DNA of 64,000 nt, from positions 7,444,238-7,508,237 of the forward strand of contig RSEF01000002.1 of the NCBI GenBank assembly GCA_003993805.1, given 5' to 3'. Below the pieces are notes generated by a model. It saw nothing but the letters and a program-made list of their open reading frames with translations, did not search any database and was not told the DNA's origin. The DNA is from Himantopus leucocephalus. Taxonomy: Eukaryota > Chordata > Aves > Charadriiformes > Recurvirostridae. The position numbers were made by a program, and so were the translations under genes. Below, in pieces: positions 12,238 to 24,400 of the stretch (its first letter is position 1; each line of letters opens with the position of its first letter).

Positions 12238-15200
12238 CGAAAGCAGATCCTGATGATCCTGGGTAGGGTGACGTTAGGTTTTGAATACAGAAGAAAAGAG
12301 AGGTCAGAGTGTAGTCTTGATACAAGGAACAAAACCTCCCCCAATCTTATGCAACTGTATAAAAGCCTTAAGTACTCCTGAATAAGGAGTTGCCTTTTTG
12401 TAGACTCATAGCTCATGGTCTTGTTCAAGTATCCATTTTTAATGCATGAAAAGAAACGTAGAAGACAGTTGAGAATGCAGCTTGTCAAAACTTCTGCCAC
12501 GAAACAGCAAAGCCGAAAGGTGTGTTTTAAGATAATTTAGCAAGCACAAGTCTAAAAGGCTTGAGTATAGTGCAGCTTTGCAAAAACAAGCGCTGCGGGC
12601 TGGGTTTGTGTTCATCTCCAGCCACTAGTTCAAGTCGCAATATTGCTTATTTGCTGGAAGTTTCTGTAGCTAACATTCACAAACATAGGCCATGGCAACT
12701 CCAGAACAACCTATAGATTTAAATGCTAATGACTACAGCACAAGCTAAACAATAAACCTATTAAGAGAAACAGACTTGGAACAACGTGAAGAAGCAGATA
12801 CAGACAGTAAAAATGGAAACATTTCCCCTATGAATATTTAAAAACAATAATTAGAGGCTAAGAACTAATAGAAGTCTTACTAGACCAGAGAAGTTATTCC
12901 TTGAACGATAACTCGTTACTTATCAGCAGACTCTGGATATCTTGCCCACAACAAACTGCCTAAGTAATGTAGATGATGTTCATTGTTATCAGTTCTCTTT
13001 GTCCGGCCCTAATGGCACTGTTTCAGTTTGACTTTGCACAGAAGCCACCCACAGGAATGCCCCACCGAGTGTGCTGCTCTGTTGGCACGACTCAGGGCTG
13101 TCAACGCAACGAAAGTTGCTCAGCCGCACAACCCAAGTTAAAGTTGCCTCCTGCCAATCCACCACATGCTAAATTCCAGTAAATGGCTCAATTAACGTAA
13201 CGAATGCAAACTGCACTCTAGTCTGCACTACAGGTAGCTGGAAACACCCTCTCGTACGCAAGCAACAATGCCTTGGCCTTTAACAACGTGGCCTGGATTT
13301 TATCTATTCCTCAGAGCTCCTGTGTGCACAACCCTTGTAAATTTTCCTATTTCATTGTACAGAAAGTATTTCTGCTTAACTATTTTGGTAGTCTCATTTA
13401 TATTCCCTATTTCTAGAAAGGCTCATGCATATGTTTAATGCATGAATAGTTCCAGGGAGGTCAATGGGAAAATTTATATCTTCAAAGTTAAGGGTGTGCA
13501 TACATCTTTACGAAGTCAGACTGGACTTTGCATCTACACCTAAAGCTCTTCTCCAGCTGTGTCTGCCAGAACATACATAACTGAACCAGATTTCTAACAG
13601 TAGTCCATTATTCCTCCAACTGGAAACTCAAAATCCACCATTGACTGTAGAATCATCACATATGGCTGTCTTCCTTTTTCCTACTTCTTTCCCAAAATAC
13701 TCAGAACATGGGGCATGAAATATTATCGTGGTGGCTCGGAAAGCCCATGCACACACAGAGCCAGTTGGTGGAGACTGGAGAAGGCAGGCAGGCCGTGCTG
13801 ACAGTTGCTGTCGCCTCACACTGCGATTCGGAGGCCTGTAGTGGTGCCCACAGGCTCACTGCGCAGAGGCCAGTGTCCCGTTACCAGACTGTGATGACTT
13901 GCACTCGCTTCCACCTTGTTCTGGATCAAAATCCATGATCTAAACATCTTCTCTTGCTAGTTCCCTGTACTCTTCATGCCCCGGTCACTTGGAGCCCTTT
14001 CCCATCAAACACATCAGCCATCATGTTGATGGCTTAACACCACACTAGTCTTGTGGTATAAACGTTCCACTCAGAAAAAAACCCAGCAAAATATAATAAT
14101 TTGTGTCACAGGAAAAAAGAAGCTGCATTTTTCCTATCTCAGTTCCATTTTCTCTACGGCGAGGATGGGCCAGTCTAAGACTCCATAGAGTAGGAAAGTC
14201 TACTCAGTAGAAAAGCATAACTGCTGCCTACGTAACGTTAAACTACCAAGTAGAAACAGCATTTTTTGCTCAGTGATCGCATTCCCTCCCACTCTCACAC
14301 AAGCCAAGAGGAGTCTCTTGTGGTTACAGGCAGGGAATGGGAGACAAGCACTGGGCTGCTCTTGGCTCAGCTCATTTTTTTGTTTGTGTTGGACACATGG
14401 TGACACTCCCCTCATCAGATCCAACGTCCTAAAAGCAATTTGTTTTTGTTTTAAAACCGAAAAGGCAGTGCTTCCTTACCAGCACGCAAACTGGGAAAGG
14501 CTGCCCTGCTGACAAAGCAGCCGTCTGTCCTTCTGCTTCAGCTTAGGTGCCGTAGGTCCCATGCCTCCCACCCAAATCTCAGGCGTGTCAGAAAAGTATA
14601 AACACAAACTCTCCCACCTTTTGCTACCGAGCCAGCGATATTGCCGTTTGGCAGCTACACCGCCCAGTTCTCAGCCTTACTGGCCTCTATCAGCGCCACG
14701 TGGACCCAGAGATCTTCCCACACAGCCCAACTTGCAAGACCAGTGCTTCAATTTGTCATGCTCGTATAATAAATCAATTTATTTCTTTTAACCAGGGGTT
14801 AGTCAGCAAACTCTTACTCATGCATTTCTCATACAGTAAGTCACACTTCCAGGTAGCGTTCGTGTGAATGCGGTTGCTGACTGTGGCCTTCCCTTCGCTT
14901 TAGGAGAAGCAGCGAGATGAGGTTGGTTTTCCTGAGATATCAATTCTCTTGCTACTTCTCACGACCAATGAAGACTTAATTTTTATACCCGTGGTGAACA
15001 GTGGTTGGACACACGGTCTACGCCGTGTCCCGTACACCATGGTGCGGGAAGGGGATGTTGTCATCCAAGCAATTGGCCTGACCTGGATGCGAGTGGCCAA
15101 GCAGCAGAGCTGCATTTCACTTGCAGCCCCTCTGCCACCCCCTGGTAAGCGTCCCGGGGCGTATGCGGAGCCTTTTGTGCCGGAGCAGTCCAGGATGCTT

Positions 15201-18200
15201 TCCCACTGAGCCGTGGGAGATCTTGTCTGTCCTTCTGGGCAAACAGGTTGTTGCAGTAAGCAGCGGAGGTCTATCAGTGACGGCATCTCTCCGTCTGCCC
15301 CAGCGGGGCTGCGTGAGAGGGCTATCGCTGGTTATCAGCACCAGCAAAGGCACCGCTGCGGCTCCCTGCAGCCCCCTTGGCCTCGCTCGAGCCACCGCGC
15401 TCAGGCGAGAGAGTCTGTGTGTGATCCAAACCGGGGCTCGGAGCGAGAGGACAGCAGCGGAGGTCCCCTCAGCCCTGCTCCTCCCAAGCTCTGGCTGATT
15501 GACTGCGAAATCTCCGGGCCCGTGTGCTCAGCCTGCCTCGTACAGCTGTGGGAGGACTTTCAGCTGTGGAATAATTTAATAATTTCTCAGAGGAAGTGTC
15601 TACCCATGAATTAATGTCTCTAAGAACTAATTATTGGGTAAACTGTATAAACAGTCCCTGGAGTGCCTCTTCAGTACTCAGCTTTTGGGCTCAAAACAGA
15701 CCAAGCAGGCAAGAAAATTTTCAAAGGACGGTCTGTCTGGGCAAGGGATGATGTAGGTGATTCAGTGGTTTTCCCTCTCACAGCCTAAAAAGACAGAAAG
15801 GTCCATAGTGGTCATTTGGGGTGAAAAATTATAGCTTACTAATTAAAAAAGAAAAAAAAAAAGCCATTTCTAGGCCAGATCATAGATTCTAGGCTGCCAT
15901 CCAATGTCAGGAAATGTTCCCCTCCCAGCAGGGGATCCAGGCTAAAAGGTTATTTAATACTTTCTGGTTGATTTTGTATTTGGAATAACTGCCTTAAATG
16001 ATCGGTTTTGGCCTGAGCAACTGTTTGCTTACCTGGCACCTGAACTTCAGTGATAAACTTTAATGTCCTCATCTGAGTATTCCCACAGCACACGAAGGAG
16101 ACTTCATGCAGTCCCGCTAGCTATAAATCCGACCTTTTAAAAAAAAAAAAAAAAGATCAAAATCAGATGTTGCTCATTATCTCTTCCAACTCCTGTCTAT
16201 CCATCAACATCCAAAAGTTTTAAAAGCCCTGCTTAAGCATGTCTCCACTCCATTGATGGAATATCCTTTAATATTTTATAGCTCTGACTTGCACTTCTAA
16301 AAGTACTAATTAATCTCACCAGATAGAAACTGGCACAAAATGGCACAAGTGAGAATAGCTCCATCCTTCCTCACAGCAATCCTGCGCCAGTTCATCTTGG
16401 AGCATGTAATGATTTACTGTAATAGTTTTAGGCCCGTAGTGGGGCCAATAACTGGCATCTGGAAGCTGTGAGGCTCTTTCCCAATGGATGCCATTCACAT
16501 ATAGTTATTTAATTAATTAACAGCTCCACTAGCATAAGCCAGTAAAGGGTCCATTAAAGTTTTTTTTTTTTAAATATCTTCCAAAGTAAGAACATATGCT
16601 GCACGCTGCTTTTCCCTTGGAGAGTGCTTAATGTTGCAACCTGTTTATCTTATGACTGATTTTCAAATTCCACCTTAACCAGCTGCTTTTTGCTTGACTT
16701 TAGGATTCAGCAGAGAGCGAACTGCCGAGCGCTCAGCAGGAGCAGCGGAATAACATTCTACCTGCATGTGCTCATTCCCGCACGAGGTGCCAAACCCCTG
16801 CAACGGCTGCCTGGCTGCCTCCGCGCTGTTCCCAGACGTTACACGTGATGCACTTTCACTTGCCCATTTCTCTGCTGCTGAAAAAAAAAAGTAAATAAAA
16901 AAAAAAAATCAAGGTGTGGAATTCATTTGGAATAAGCAAAATATCAGTGGGAAAACAAACCCCACCACCAGACACTGGAGAGAGTTGGTCAAGTTTGTAA
17001 AAAGCATTTGAGAGCTCAGTCCCACGTGAAATGTGGAAAAGCTATCAGGGGCCACAGAGCCAGCAAAGATGGGTTTGGTCTGGTTACAGTGCCAAAGGAT
17101 TTTGCTTCCCAAACGATGAGGATTCCTACTCCTGAGGTGCAGTTAGATGCGAACCAGTTCCTAATGGGTGCTGCTCTGCAGTAGGGTGAAGGGCTCGGCC
17201 GTAAGCCTCCCTCCTTCTGCCAGGAGCTGAAGTGGGAGATAAGAGTGGCTTCCCTTGCCACTGCCTGGGCACACACACGGGCAGCTGCGGCGCGGTGCCA
17301 CCCAGCAGGCGTTATCTAAGGAGCTGCCCCACAAGGACACAGTAGACATGACACTGCAGAACCTCTGACAAGACAGTAATGTCACTTAACAATAACTGTC
17401 TGAAGTAAGCACTGCTAACGTGGCACGGCACAGCGTTAGCTCCCCGGTACTGCGTCGTGATATATAGGACATGTCAAAAGTTACATAATCCTTGCTGCAG
17501 CATCCTCTTCTCTTCTCTGGCTGTAATGTGTTGTGTCGTTCCTCCTCCTGCTCTCCCTCCCACCGGCCCACAGCACAGCCTCCTGCCTGCGAGGCTTTCA
17601 CCGCGGCATGCAGCAAGGCTTGGAAAAGACAGCAGTGCCCTCGAGCAGCCCTCACCTAGAGCCCTTCGGCTGGTGCCTCAACCCCGTGATCCACCATGCA
17701 TCGTCCAGGGGCTGTCAGAAACCCAGGGAAAGGCCAGCAAGAGCTCGGTTTGATACCCTTGTGAGGGAGATGTCAGTTTTGCTTTGCCTAGATGTCAGGT
17801 CTGGATGAGTGAAGAGGCATCTTTTTAACTTTGACATTTCATGTTCCTGCCTAGGTAGAGCCTCAGGCCTGACAAGCATGAAAAGTTCAGCCCCCAGCTC
17901 ACTCCAAGCCCATCTGGACCTCTGAAATTGCTCTTCAGCCTAAACTGCTAAAGCGAGGGATCTGTCAGGGCTTCTGGGTCATGGCAAGACCTCAGTGGCA
18001 GTCTTCCTCCTTACAAAAGGTAATGGGAGAGGCTTACTGCCTCTCAGGCAAAGCAGGGACTGTAGAGGAGGTGGTCCCCACTTTCAGGCAGTTTCCCAAT
18101 GCTAAGAGCACTGGAAGTGGTGCATGGACTGAGTTCCTTCTCCTGTAGGAGGACGTTCAAACATGTATCTCCCACCTCCCCTGGCGCTACCTCACCACCT

Positions 18201-20189
18201 ATAATGGACTCCGCTGGGCAGGAGGAAGGAGGGAGACTGTGGGTTCATTATTGCTTGTGTCTGTATGACCTGTAATTTGCACGACCTCTACCAGAAGTCC
18301 CTGCAGCAGAGACCAGAGCTCAGGCTTTCTCCTCCCACGAAAGTGCCATAACCAATAGGCCATGCAAGGTCATCTCGGCTAACTCCACATATCAAGTCGC
18401 TAGATACCCGCATGTCTCATCCAGGCAGCAGAGAAACAGGCATTTCCTGTCCTGAAAGGAGACTAGTATCTCTCCTGAGTTCCTTTTCCTCTCCACTGAC
18501 TGGATGCGGAGCCTGGGGTGACTAACAGAGTCTTTGAAGTCCAGTTGTTCAATATCTAAATCAGGGCAGATGAGTTCCCCCTCTCCTCCCTCCACCCCTT
18601 TCCTCTCTTCTCTTTCTTTCCCAGTAAACTTTTCATGTTGCCGCAGCTCTAACAGGAAGACCTGGGAGCACACGATTATCCTAATCCCCTGCAGAACAAC
18701 CAAGAGTTAGGGGCTAGAAGGCTCACCATGGAGCTGTGGGCTCAAACCACCCCCAGAAGTTCTCCTGTCACCCAGCGAATGTGCAGAGGAGGTTAATGAG
18801 ATACGGTTTCCTTTCCCAGCTTATTTTAATAGACAAGACTGACCACTTCTTGGGTCTTTGCAGCAGATGCTGTAGACACCTATCTTCTGCAAAGAACTGT
18901 AAAAAAATTATTAATTAATATGGTAATTAATACCCCGTGGGTGCTCTGTGCTTTTGTGGAAAGCAAAGCAGCTATAAACCCAGTTTAACTGGCTATTTTG
19001 TTTTGCTGATTTGTACTGCTCTAGCACTCCAATGAATACACTCTTCAAATGGGACTTAGGCTTAATATTACTCATCTTCAAAATATTAGAAGTATCCCAC
19101 AGTAGTCATGACTTCAGGTTTCTTCATTAGCGTTCATTTACAGATAAATTCTCTCAAAGTGGAATGAATGTTAAGCACATACACCCGAAATTTAAAGTAA
19201 AACAGCTCTAACAGATTTTGAAACTAAATTAAAACCAAGCAGCAGAAAATCCAGAACACTCATACCTAAAGTTACACTTAAAATCCAAACAGGTTAAGAT
19301 TAGAAAGTGCATTCTGTAACAAATATATTCCCTGGTAGATTTTATTTCATGAGAAAAATCCCTATTCTGTCATAAGCCTCATGAAAAAAATTTGCCCAGC
19401 TACAGCCATAGATTTTATCCTCTGCGAGGTCATAGGCAAGTCCAAATACCCAGCGTGGGACCTTCGTGTGCTGACTTCCTACCTCCACATCCAGCCTTCA
19501 GACCAACCTTCCTTTCCTTTTCTAAGTTTGCAAATACATTAGACTGAACTTCTGAAAATATTAAGAGGCTTTTTGATTCTCTGCTGTGGAAGAAAACCCA
19601 ATTCACAGCCTGAGAACTTCCTGGGATGGAAACACGATGGTGCGATTTTCTGTTTCCAGTAGTGTCACTGGAGGATTAGCAAGTATCGTTAAAACCATAC
19701 GACAGAACTTTCACTGGACATATGCCGTATAACGTAAAAACACTCAAAGGATTAACAGCCATCAGTGGATATATCTCTAGCTGTGCACAGACAGCAAATC
19801 TACAAAGAAGGTATTAGAGATACAGGATACGAACCTGCAAGGAAAAAAATAACGTGGAGCTAGAAATGAAATCACAAGAGAAAGGTTATTCCTGCATTTG
19901 TAAAATTTTATACAAATCCTTGTGTTACATGATGGCTTATTTGTATTGCAGCACGACGTAGAGATCCCGCAATAAGAGATCAGTCACGAGATGCTGGAAG
20001 TTTCGTACACGCTGATCATGAAAAAAGAGTATATGCCCTGAAGCTTGCAGTCCAAGAGCTATTTCTTGCAAGTGCATCTACACGGTTGTACTGTCGACGT
20101 GTGGAAATCCAGTCCCAGGAGTTAGCCCAAAACAGTTATTTAAACAAGAAACATCTTTATTGTTTCGATGCTCATTATTAAAACAAAAC
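12238..20189. other. Intergenic DNA, no supported gene
   Basis: Unique sequence. There are short A-runs near 15844, 16140 and 16880 and a mildly CpG-enriched stretch at about 15000-15500 with overlapping ORFs on both strands. I found no paired splice sites or recognisable protein there. Nothing else is supported. Confidence 0.6.
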
Positions 20190-20625
20190 ACCTTTATTAT
20201 GAATTTTAACGAGACCCATGCACTCCCTAGCTAGCTTTACTTCATCACCCTCTTATCCAGAAAGTTCTTCCTAACGTGAAACCTAAATTTTATTAGCTGC
20301 AAATGAAGCTGGTTCCTTCTTTCCCTATGCCCCCGTGGCCACCGGGAGAGATTTATCACTATCCTCCTTACAATAAACTTTAACATATCGCAAGATTTTT
20401 ATCATGTCTCTTCTTTAGACTCTGCTGTTCCCAGACTAAACAAACAAACAATCCTTTCAACATTTCCTCCTAGGTTGTTCCTTCTATGCCTCTGATATTT
20501 CTAGTGTCTCTCTCCTGGACTCTCTCCAGTTTGTTGACATTTTTCTTACACTGCAGTGCCCAAAACTGGACACTGTATTCCAGCTGAGGCCTTACCGGTG
20601 CCAAGTGGAGTAGAATAATTATCTC
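20190..20625 (-). mobile_element. Diverged CR1 LINE fragment
   Basis: On the plus strand the sequence reads 'tctctcctggactctctcca', 'cagtgcccaaaactggacac', 'tattccagctgaggcc'. This is the reverse complement of the CR1 segment before the 3' end. The 5' part ('aagttcttcctaacgtgaaacc') also matches CR1 layout. It is older than the copies at 11.8 and 21.8 kb, judged by its divergence from the remembered consensus. Confidence 0.85.
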
Positions 20626-21084
20626 CTATGTCTTAGGTTGCAGTCACACATCCTGTTCTGCCTGCAGCTGAGCTGGGTGAAAAGTTTATTTCTTTTCACC
20701 CACTCCAGCTGCTTATCACCACCCCTCAGCTGCAGGCTCTCCCCCTCCCAGGTCAACCAGCGTAACTGCCGTATAATCGCTCCCTAACACAATCTGGGTA
20801 AACGATCCAGGTTAGAGCCAATAATTAAAATAACAGGTCTTTTCCAATCACCACTTTAACAGACTCAGGTAAGGCTGAGGTATAAGGAGGTACAAAGAAG
20901 CCAAAACCTCAGCTGAGAGGAGATGATGAGCAACAGGGTGACGGACAGCGGCTTTTGCTGCTGGAGTAACTGCAGCCAGAAAAGAACGTCCAATATCATC
21001 CTTCTATTCAGCCTTCAGTCCACTCTGCGCCCCCAGTCCCACCCAATGCTGCTGCCCAGCTGGGAGGTCCTCTTCTTGTATTTC
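20626..21084. other. Unassigned sequence between two CR1 copies
   Basis: Moderately GC-rich, with a pyrimidine-rich portion around 20700-20760. No gene, LTR terminus or known repeat is recognised. It could be unmasked repeat sequence given its neighbours. Confidence 0.4.
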
Positions 21085-21287
21085 TCCTCCCAAAGTGCAG
21101 TAGTCATCCCCCTGTACTCGGCACTGGTGAGACCCCATCTCGAGTNNNNNNNNNNNNNNNNNNNNNNNNNNNNNNNNNNNNNNNNNNNNNNNNNNNNNNN
21201 NNNNNNNNNNNNNNNNNNNNNNNNNNNNNNNNNNNNNNNNNNNNNGGTCCCTTCCAACCTTAACGATTCTATGATTCTATGATTCTA
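21085..21287 (+). mobile_element. CR1 LINE fragment interrupted by an assembly gap
   Basis: Left of the gap the sequence reads 'tgtactcggcactggtgaga' and 'ccccatctcgagt', a CR1 internal segment. Right of it comes 'ggtcccttccaacc', then three tail units resembling 'gattctat'. Both sides are plus orientation and in the expected order, so one element probably spans the gap. Its true length is unknown. Confidence 0.85.
21146..21245. other. Assembly gap (100 N)
   Basis: Exactly 100 N, which looks like a placeholder length rather than a measured one. It sits inside a CR1 element, a plausible cause of the break. Confidence 0.98.
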
Positions 21288-21783
21288 GTTCACACTTAAT
21301 CATCAGGCTGATTTTATAACATTTTTCCCCACTATCAATAACATTCTAAATTCGTATTTTGTTGTCCCAGGTAAGACCGCCCCAAACAGTGGACTTTTGT
21401 AAGTGCATTCACTGTTTTCACACCCAAGGTGGTCATGAAAAGGACACAGAGAACAGCGAGGCCTGGCTGAAACGCCCTCCTAGTGTGACAGCAATACCTT
21501 CATAGCCATCACCTACAGGTTCTCATCAGCTTCTGCAGCCACCTCAGAGTGACACTGGTTTGTGTCTGCCCACAGCACTGCCCAGAACAGGGTCACAAGG
21601 CTTACTAGTGTCACACTGCAAATTTCTATTGCTTTCCTCCACTTGCTCTGCCTGTAGAAAACACCTTAACAGGACACCACACGAGCTTCTCAGGCCAGCA
21701 GGAGAAATACAACTGAACAACTTGGAAATACTGTACTGATTAGACCGGAGATGAGCATTTCTTTTCTGTAGCTGCAAAGATTT

Positions 21784-21957
21784 AGAATCATAGAATGGTT
21801 TAGGTTGGAAGGGACCTCAAAGATAATCTAGTTCCAACCCCCTGCCATGGGCAGGGACACCTCCCACCAGACCAGGTTGCTCAAAGCCCCATCCAGCCTG
21901 GCCTTGAACACCTCCAGGCCTACACAACTTCTCTGGACACCCTGTTCCAGTGCCTCA
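21784..21957 (-). mobile_element. CR1 LINE 3' end
   Basis: Reverse-complemented CR1 tail: 'agaatcatagaatggtttag', 'gttggaagggacctcaaaga', 'ccccctgccatgggcaggga', 'cacctcccaccagaccaggt' and 'ccatccagcctggccttgaa'. It is well preserved and 5' truncated. Confidence 0.95.
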
Positions 21958-22688
21958 TGATGGAGACTTGAGTTGGCTGCTGATTAGTCTCACAAATCCT
22001 CTGCAGAACAGAGCGTTTCATGTTCTGAGGAATGAAGACTTGGGAAAACAATGCTAAGATACTTTTGGCACAAGCTGAGGACTAAAAGCATTTCTATACC
22101 AACCAGGACCACCAGACACAGTAAGACCATTCAACGAAGTGACCCTGAGAGACTCCCTCCCACAGCTGACTTTTCTTTCTGCTGTTTAGACAGAATTGTA
22201 TTCATTTCGGTTTATTGCCTTCAGCTCCGGGTATACCTGCATCCCACCCTTTGCTTATCCATGCATCCTTTCCCTGTCCATCCTCCTTCCCTGTTCTTCC
22301 CCTTCTTGTCTACTTTCCATCTACTTCCATTGAAGCCTTCCCTCCACAGCTTCCTTCTTCTTTTCTCAGGCTCCCCTCTGCCACCTCGCCATTCTCCTCT
22401 TGGCACCGCCACGGCCCCTATTAACCGCATGCACGCACTGCTCTGCCCGGGCACAGCTGGGATGACTCTGTTCATGCCGCAAACCCTCTCTATTTTCTCA
22501 GGCTCTTTGGAAGCGGAGGGTTAGGTAGTGAGAGCTGATGGCAGGATGAAGTAATAGGAGTAGAGATGAGGTGAAGTTCTTGTTCTGTCTTGAACACAGA
22601 CTGCCAATCATGCCATAATAGATGGCGCTTCTAGGCGGGGAACAGCTTTTCAGCCCACCAAAATTAGACCATTAAATGGAATTTCCTC
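21958..22688. other. Intergenic, includes a pyrimidine-rich tract
   Basis: About 22240-22420 is strongly C/T-biased on the plus strand (repeated CCTTCC and TTCTTC words). This explains the overlapping ORFs there, so they are not evidence of a gene. Nothing else is recognised. Confidence 0.5.
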
Positions 22689-22765
22689 TATGGGCTAATC
22701 AGGATTTGAACCCATTTCTCTGGAGATAAAAGGCGCAGCTCAATCTCCTGATTTGAGAGGTCATC
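22689..22765 (-). repeat. tRNA-like / ancient SINE-like segment (tentative)
   Basis: On the minus strand the segment contains GGGTTCAAATCC, close to the pol III B-box consensus, followed by TGATTAGCCC. A possible acceptor-like 5' partner (GGGCTAA) is not found at the right distance and the T-stem pairs poorly. It is therefore not a functional tRNA gene. A decayed tRNA-derived SINE is possible, and so is coincidence. Confidence 0.25.
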
Positions 22766-23639
22766 TGGAATACAAATCAACTTTCATGTATTCATTTGAA
22801 ATGTTTTTATGTAAGGGATTTTTATTTTTTTTTTTAAATCTGCTTGTTAGTGCCTTGTGCCGAAACTGGAGCTGTGAAGTGACTTTTTCTCACTAGAGGC
22901 TAAATAAAGTACTGTACTGTTTTTATAAATGTCCTAAGCCTTGCCAGAAGGCTGGCAATGAAAGAGGCTGGCAGGAGACAGGCACCGTCTCTGTTCTGTA
23001 TCACGGAAGTAAGCCCAAGGACGCTGGCCAGTGCCTCCCATCCGCGGGAATGCGACCAATTAACGCGCAGATGATGTCATTGGATGGCAAAAGCACTTCC
23101 CTCGCAGCTCTCCCCGCTCTGCCAGCTCCAACCTTCAGTGTATTTTCCTCAGTCTGGTCCATGTACTGTAATAACTAAGTCAACTGGAAAAAATATTGAA
23201 GAAAAGACTGAGGAAAAACAGAGCGTAGGGGCAGCTGGAGCCAGCAAAGAAGGCACACTGAGAGCTATAAAGAAGCTTTGTGCAGCAGCTTCTCTCAACT
23301 TCAGGATATTTAGTTCCACAGGAGTTGGAGAAGATGGGTAATAAGCTGGCCTTTATTTTAAGGGATATCCCTTGTAGTCTCAGCTGCATAAAGATCAGTC
23401 TTCGGGTATGTGGAAACAGTGCTAACAGTATCTCTCTGTCAGTACCTCCCGCTGCTCGCTCCGTTGCATGGCCTTGGTCCAGCAAGAGAGGAAAAAAGCC
23501 TTCCATCCCCAAACAGTCATCAGTCTGCAGGAAAAGAGGTGATGAAAAGAGGCTGCGAGTGATGAAGTGAAGTAATAATTTATAGGAAGATACATGACCA
23601 CAGCACTCAGGTGCTTGCTCAGGAACAGGGCCCAGTCCA

Positions 23640-24080
23640 GCTAATCCCGAACGCGAGGAGCGTGTGCCCGTGCCTCCCCTGCCCCCAAAGCACGCACCGC
23701 GTCCCGCCCCGCTGCAGGCGAGGAGAGCGCGTCTCGGCCTCACGCGCGGGAACTGCCCCGTGCGCTGGGTCAGGGAGCTCCAGCCTGGGCACGGGACGGG
23801 GCTGCTCCGAGAAGATGAAGCCAGGAAGGCGAGGGTCGGCGAGGGACGCGGCCAGGCTCAGGGGTAGCAGCAGCATCGCTCAGGCAAGGACCCGGGGTGA
23901 GGGCTGGAGCACAGGCAGGTCCTGAGCGAAGGGGTTAATCCCCGATGGGGCTTCTCCCAGCTCATCTCGCACAGCCCCTTTCCCAGCAGCCCGCTCCCAG
24001 CTTGCAGCCACCCCGCATCCCAGCTGGTCCGGAGAACCGCCAGCCAAACCCTCGGAGCGGGGTCGAGGTTTTGCAGAGGC
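23640..24080. promoter_or_regulatory. Isolated CpG-rich patch, possible orphan CpG island
   Basis: This stretch is dense in CG dinucleotides and GC-rich, while flanking DNA is AT-rich and CpG-poor. No known gene starts here. On the plus strand an ATG at 23815 opens a short frame leading to a GGTGAG donor-like site (GT at 23897-23898), but no partner exon was found. It could be a lncRNA promoter, an enhancer-type CpG island or simply a GC-rich patch. Confidence 0.4.
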
Positions 24081-24208
24081 TGTGGGTGCACCCAGGGTCT
24101 GGACATACCTATGTAACTACTCAGAGAACTGGCCTACAGAGGTGACCGCTCCACACAAACCAGGAGTCGAGGTGCTCAACTGGCTGCGTGTGATTCAGGA
24201 GTGCACAC

Positions 24209-24400
24209 AGATTTGCAAATCGGTTTTGTATTATTGTGACTCCATACATGCAATGCTGCTTATGCATATATGTAAATCCAAATTGGCTTTGTGTTATTGT
24301 GAATCAATACATGTATTGCTGACTACGCATATAGACAAATTCCAACTGGTTTCGTACTACTGTGAAGCAATATACGTGTTGCTGATTACACCTATCCAAG
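24209..24400. repeat. Tandem repeat, three diverged 63-bp units
   Basis: The anchor 'ttattgt' recurs at 24231 and 24294, and its variant 'ctactgt' at 24357, giving a 63-bp period. Each unit also carries matching CAATAC/CATG and TTGCTG words. Units differ at many bases, so the array is old. Because 63 is 21 codons, the same plus-strand frame stays open through all three units. The frame has no ATG upstream of the first unit. Confidence 0.8.
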
